The notes beneath the pieces were generated by a model that did not search any database, was not told where the DNA came from, and was given only the letters and a program-made list of their open reading frames with translations. The position numbers and the translations under genes were made by a program. This document shows, one piece after another, positions 4,659 through 6,402 of a stretch of DNA of 6,402 bases; positions within the stretch are counted from its first letter, which is position 1, and every line of letters starts with the position of its first letter. Source of the stretch: Atribacterota bacterium (GTDB lineage: Bacteria > Atribacterota > Phoenicimicrobiia > Phoenicimicrobiales > Phoenicimicrobiaceae); assembly GCA_030599445.1 (NCBI GenBank), contig JAUVOA010000092.1:1-6402 (forward strand), read 5' to 3'.

Positions 4659-6402
4659 TTAAAATTCATATTGTAATTCAAATTTTAATTCAAATTCATC
4701 TTCTTGTGAACCTGTCGAACCTATCTGGGTACTTAAAGTTAAATCATCTTTTACTTTATATTCAAATTCTAAGCTACCTTTCCCCGCTTCATATAAAGGA
4801 GTAGAATAGGTTAAGTAAAAGTTTTCTGAAAAATATTTCCCTATTTTTAAAGCCAACCCTGCTAAAGTTAAGCCTTGATTTATGGTTAAATCGGTATTTT
4901 CCTCTTTTTTAAAGATTGTTTCAATATTGAATTCGTCTAATCCCAAACTACTAGCCACTTGACTTTCTATTTGATTTAAAAACGTCAAACTTATTCCTTG
5001 AGCAATTAAATTTATCATTTCTTCCTTTAATATTTCTCCTAATTCTCCTTCTGTTAATCCTGTATAATTTTTATTAAACATTAAAAGAGAAATGATTTCA
5101 CTTTCACTTAAAAGTGGAGAAGAATCAAGGGTAATGATAAGCTGGGAAAGATTTCCTCCTACATTCAGGAAAATATCTATATCATCTATTTTCGTCTTTG
5201 CTTTTATACTTAAAATCATGTTTCTTTCCAACGATTCAGGAAAGATTATTTTCCCATTAGAAACTCGAAATTTTCTATCTAAAAAAGATATATAACCTTG
5301 TTCAACATCCAATTCTCCATTTAATTTTGGAGAAGATAGAGCTCCCTGAACTTTTAGACCTCCCACTAATTTCAAATTAAAATCATTGGTCTTAGCAATG
5401 AAATCATCTAAAATTTTTACCTCAAGATCGATATCTCCTTTAAGGTTAATTAATTTAGATAAAAGCTCAGATGGATCAGTGGGGATATCTTTATTACTAT
5501 CTTTCCAGTTCAATTCTCCCTGAGAAAGGGTTAAAATTCCTTCTATATGGGGAGAGGTAAAGAGACCGGTTAACTTTGCTTTCAAATCAGCCTGGGCCTT
5601 GAAAATATCCTGGTATAGAATTTCCTCCTTATTACTCCATATATTAATATTTAAATCCTGAGGTTGCAAGTTTTTCAAAGCAAATTCTCCGGAAGTATAA
5701 ATCCTATATTGGTCAATCTGGAAATTCATATCTTCTATCTTAACTAAATTATCTTCTAAGTATAGTAAAACACTTAAATCACTTATCTTAGCCGGCAATT
5801 CATAAAACTCTATCAAGCCAGCGTTAAGAGCGATATTACCATTTAAAATCGGTTGGTTCAAAGTCCCAGAAAGTTTTAATTCAGCATTGGTTAAACCCTG
5901 GAGTTGTTTAACATCCTCTTTGAAGAACATACTAATAAAACTTAAATCAGTATTTTCCAAAGTAAGGATAAAATCTATGGGAATATCGGTTAAACTTGAG
6001 GTAGCTTTTTCTTTACCTATAGAAGAAAACTCATAAGGAATCTTGCCCTTCCCTTTTATTTGATGACCTTCCTTATCCAGAGCAAATTGTTTAACCTCTA
6101 AGATATCTTGATTGTAGAGAGCTTCAAAAGTAAGATTATCAAAAGCAAAATCCTGAAATTTCCCCTTTTCAATCTTTGCCGAGAAAGATATATTGGGTAA
6201 GTCAATATCTCCCGCAATCTCTGCCTCAAAGTTCACCAGGCCATTAATTTCATCTTCTATGCCAAAAAGATTAGATAATTGGTTCAAGTCTACATTATCT
6301 GCTGAAAGGTGAATATCTAAATTTTTATTATCCTCATCAAGATCAATCCATCCCCCGGCTACAAGCTCCCCTTTTCTTTGACTCAGTTTTAACCGATTAA
6401 TC
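4659..6402 (-). CDS. tamB: TamB/AsmA-like translocation and assembly protein, C-terminal part (5' end outside window)
   Basis: TamB-family proteins span the periplasm from an inner-membrane anchor to an outer-membrane Omp85 partner and are linked to lipid transport or barrel assembly. The frame stays open to the window edge, giving 580 visible residues; the TTG at 6287 has no Shine-Dalgarno and lies inside the protein, so it is not the real start. The visible part is almost all alternating beta-strand. Four repeats with a G-x(3-4)-P-x(3)-G-type core fall near visible residues 63-88, 179-199, 279-299 and 353-378, as expected for a beta-taco. The last ~230 residues match the TamB C-terminal domain (DUF490/PF04357): a GYISFLDRKF segment, SSPLLSESEIISLLMF, an amphipathic helical stretch, then barrel-like strands ending in Tyr-Glu-Phe. 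The stop is TAA, 65 bp before bamA, which suggests co-transcription. N-terminal anchor and full length cannot be seen. Confidence 0.88.
   Translation of the reverse strand, partial: INRLKLSQRKGELVAGGWIDLDEDNKNLDIHLSADNVDLNQLSNLFGIEDEINGLVNFEAEIAGDIDLPNISFSAKIEKGKFQDFAFDNLTFEALYNQDILEVKQFALDKEGHQIKGKGKIPYEFSSIGKEKATSSLTDIPIDFILTLENTDLSFISMFFKEDVKQLQGLTNAELKLSGTLNQPILNGNIALNAGLIEFYELPAKISDLSVLLYLEDNLVKIEDMNFQIDQYRIYTSGEFALKNLQPQDLNINIWSNKEEILYQDIFKAQADLKAKLTGLFTSPHIEGILTLSQGELNWKDSNKDIPTDPSELLSKLINLKGDIDLEVKILDDFIAKTNDFNLKLVGGLKVQGALSSPKLNGELDVEQGYISFLDRKFRVSNGKIIFPESLERNMILSIKAKTKIDDIDIFLNVGGNLSQLIITLDSSPLLSESEIISLLMFNKNYTGLTEGELGEILKEEMINLIAQGISLTFLNQIESQVASSLGLDEFNIETIFKKEENTDLTINQGLTLAGLALKIGKYFSENFYLTYSTPLYEAGKGSLEFEYKVKDDLTLSTQIGSTGSQEDEFELKFELQYEF

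Noticed and set aside
2868..5295. Plus-strand open frames at 2868-3185, 3410-3616, 3926-4123 and 5092-5295
   Set aside because: All lie opposite bamA or tamB, show no family features or ribosome binding sites, and are antisense shadows.
4659..6287. Complete gene starting at TTG 6287
   Set aside because: The frame continues upstream to the window edge with TamB-like sequence, and there is no Shine-Dalgarno or signal anchor at 6287.

Overview
This window reads as part of an AT-rich chromosome from a diderm (outer-membrane) bacterium. All five protein genes lie on the minus strand and all belong to outer-membrane construction. Read 5'->3' on the minus strand they are: the C-terminal part of a TamB/AsmA-like protein (cut by the right edge), a BamA-type Omp85 protein, an OmpH/Skp-type periplasmic chaperone, the hydroxyacyl-ACP dehydratase FabZ, and the LPS-export ATPase LptB. 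The gene set, low GC and word-repeat intergenic DNA suggest an uncultivated LPS-type lineage. Candidates are phyla such as Atribacterota, Aerophobota or Omnitrophota, but this assignment is a guess and no marker in the window settles it.

Layout: 4659-6402 tamB (partial); 65-bp spacer; 2842-4593 bamA; a 196-bp spacer of degenerate 7- and 8-bp repeats; 2091-2645 ompH/skp, overlapping by 4 bp (ATGA) with 1651-2094 fabZ; about 465 bp without a gene (1186-1650) made of repeats and hairpins; 463-1185 lptB; and 462 bp without a gene (1-462) whose content is a second copy of the 1217-1569 module.

The genes form a coherent story. BamA inserts beta-barrel proteins, Skp/OmpH escorts them across the periplasm, TamB forms a bridge probably used for lipid transport or barrel assembly, FabZ makes acyl chains for membrane lipid, and LptB powers LPS export. 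The usual lpxD, lpxA and lpxB genes are absent from this cluster, and so are the usual lptC/lptA partners upstream of lptB.

The most unusual content is between the genes. All three long spacers are made of degenerate 7-bp units that keep phase for 70-140 bp and fill the space from the Shine-Dalgarno of one gene to the stop of the previous one. In the two spacers around lptB, these arrays flank clusters of hairpins, most carrying a 5'-GTAGG tag. Tag plus stem-loop resembles REP elements mobilised by RAYT/TnpA-REP transposases. No transposase, CRISPR array, tRNA, rRNA or recognisable riboswitch was seen.
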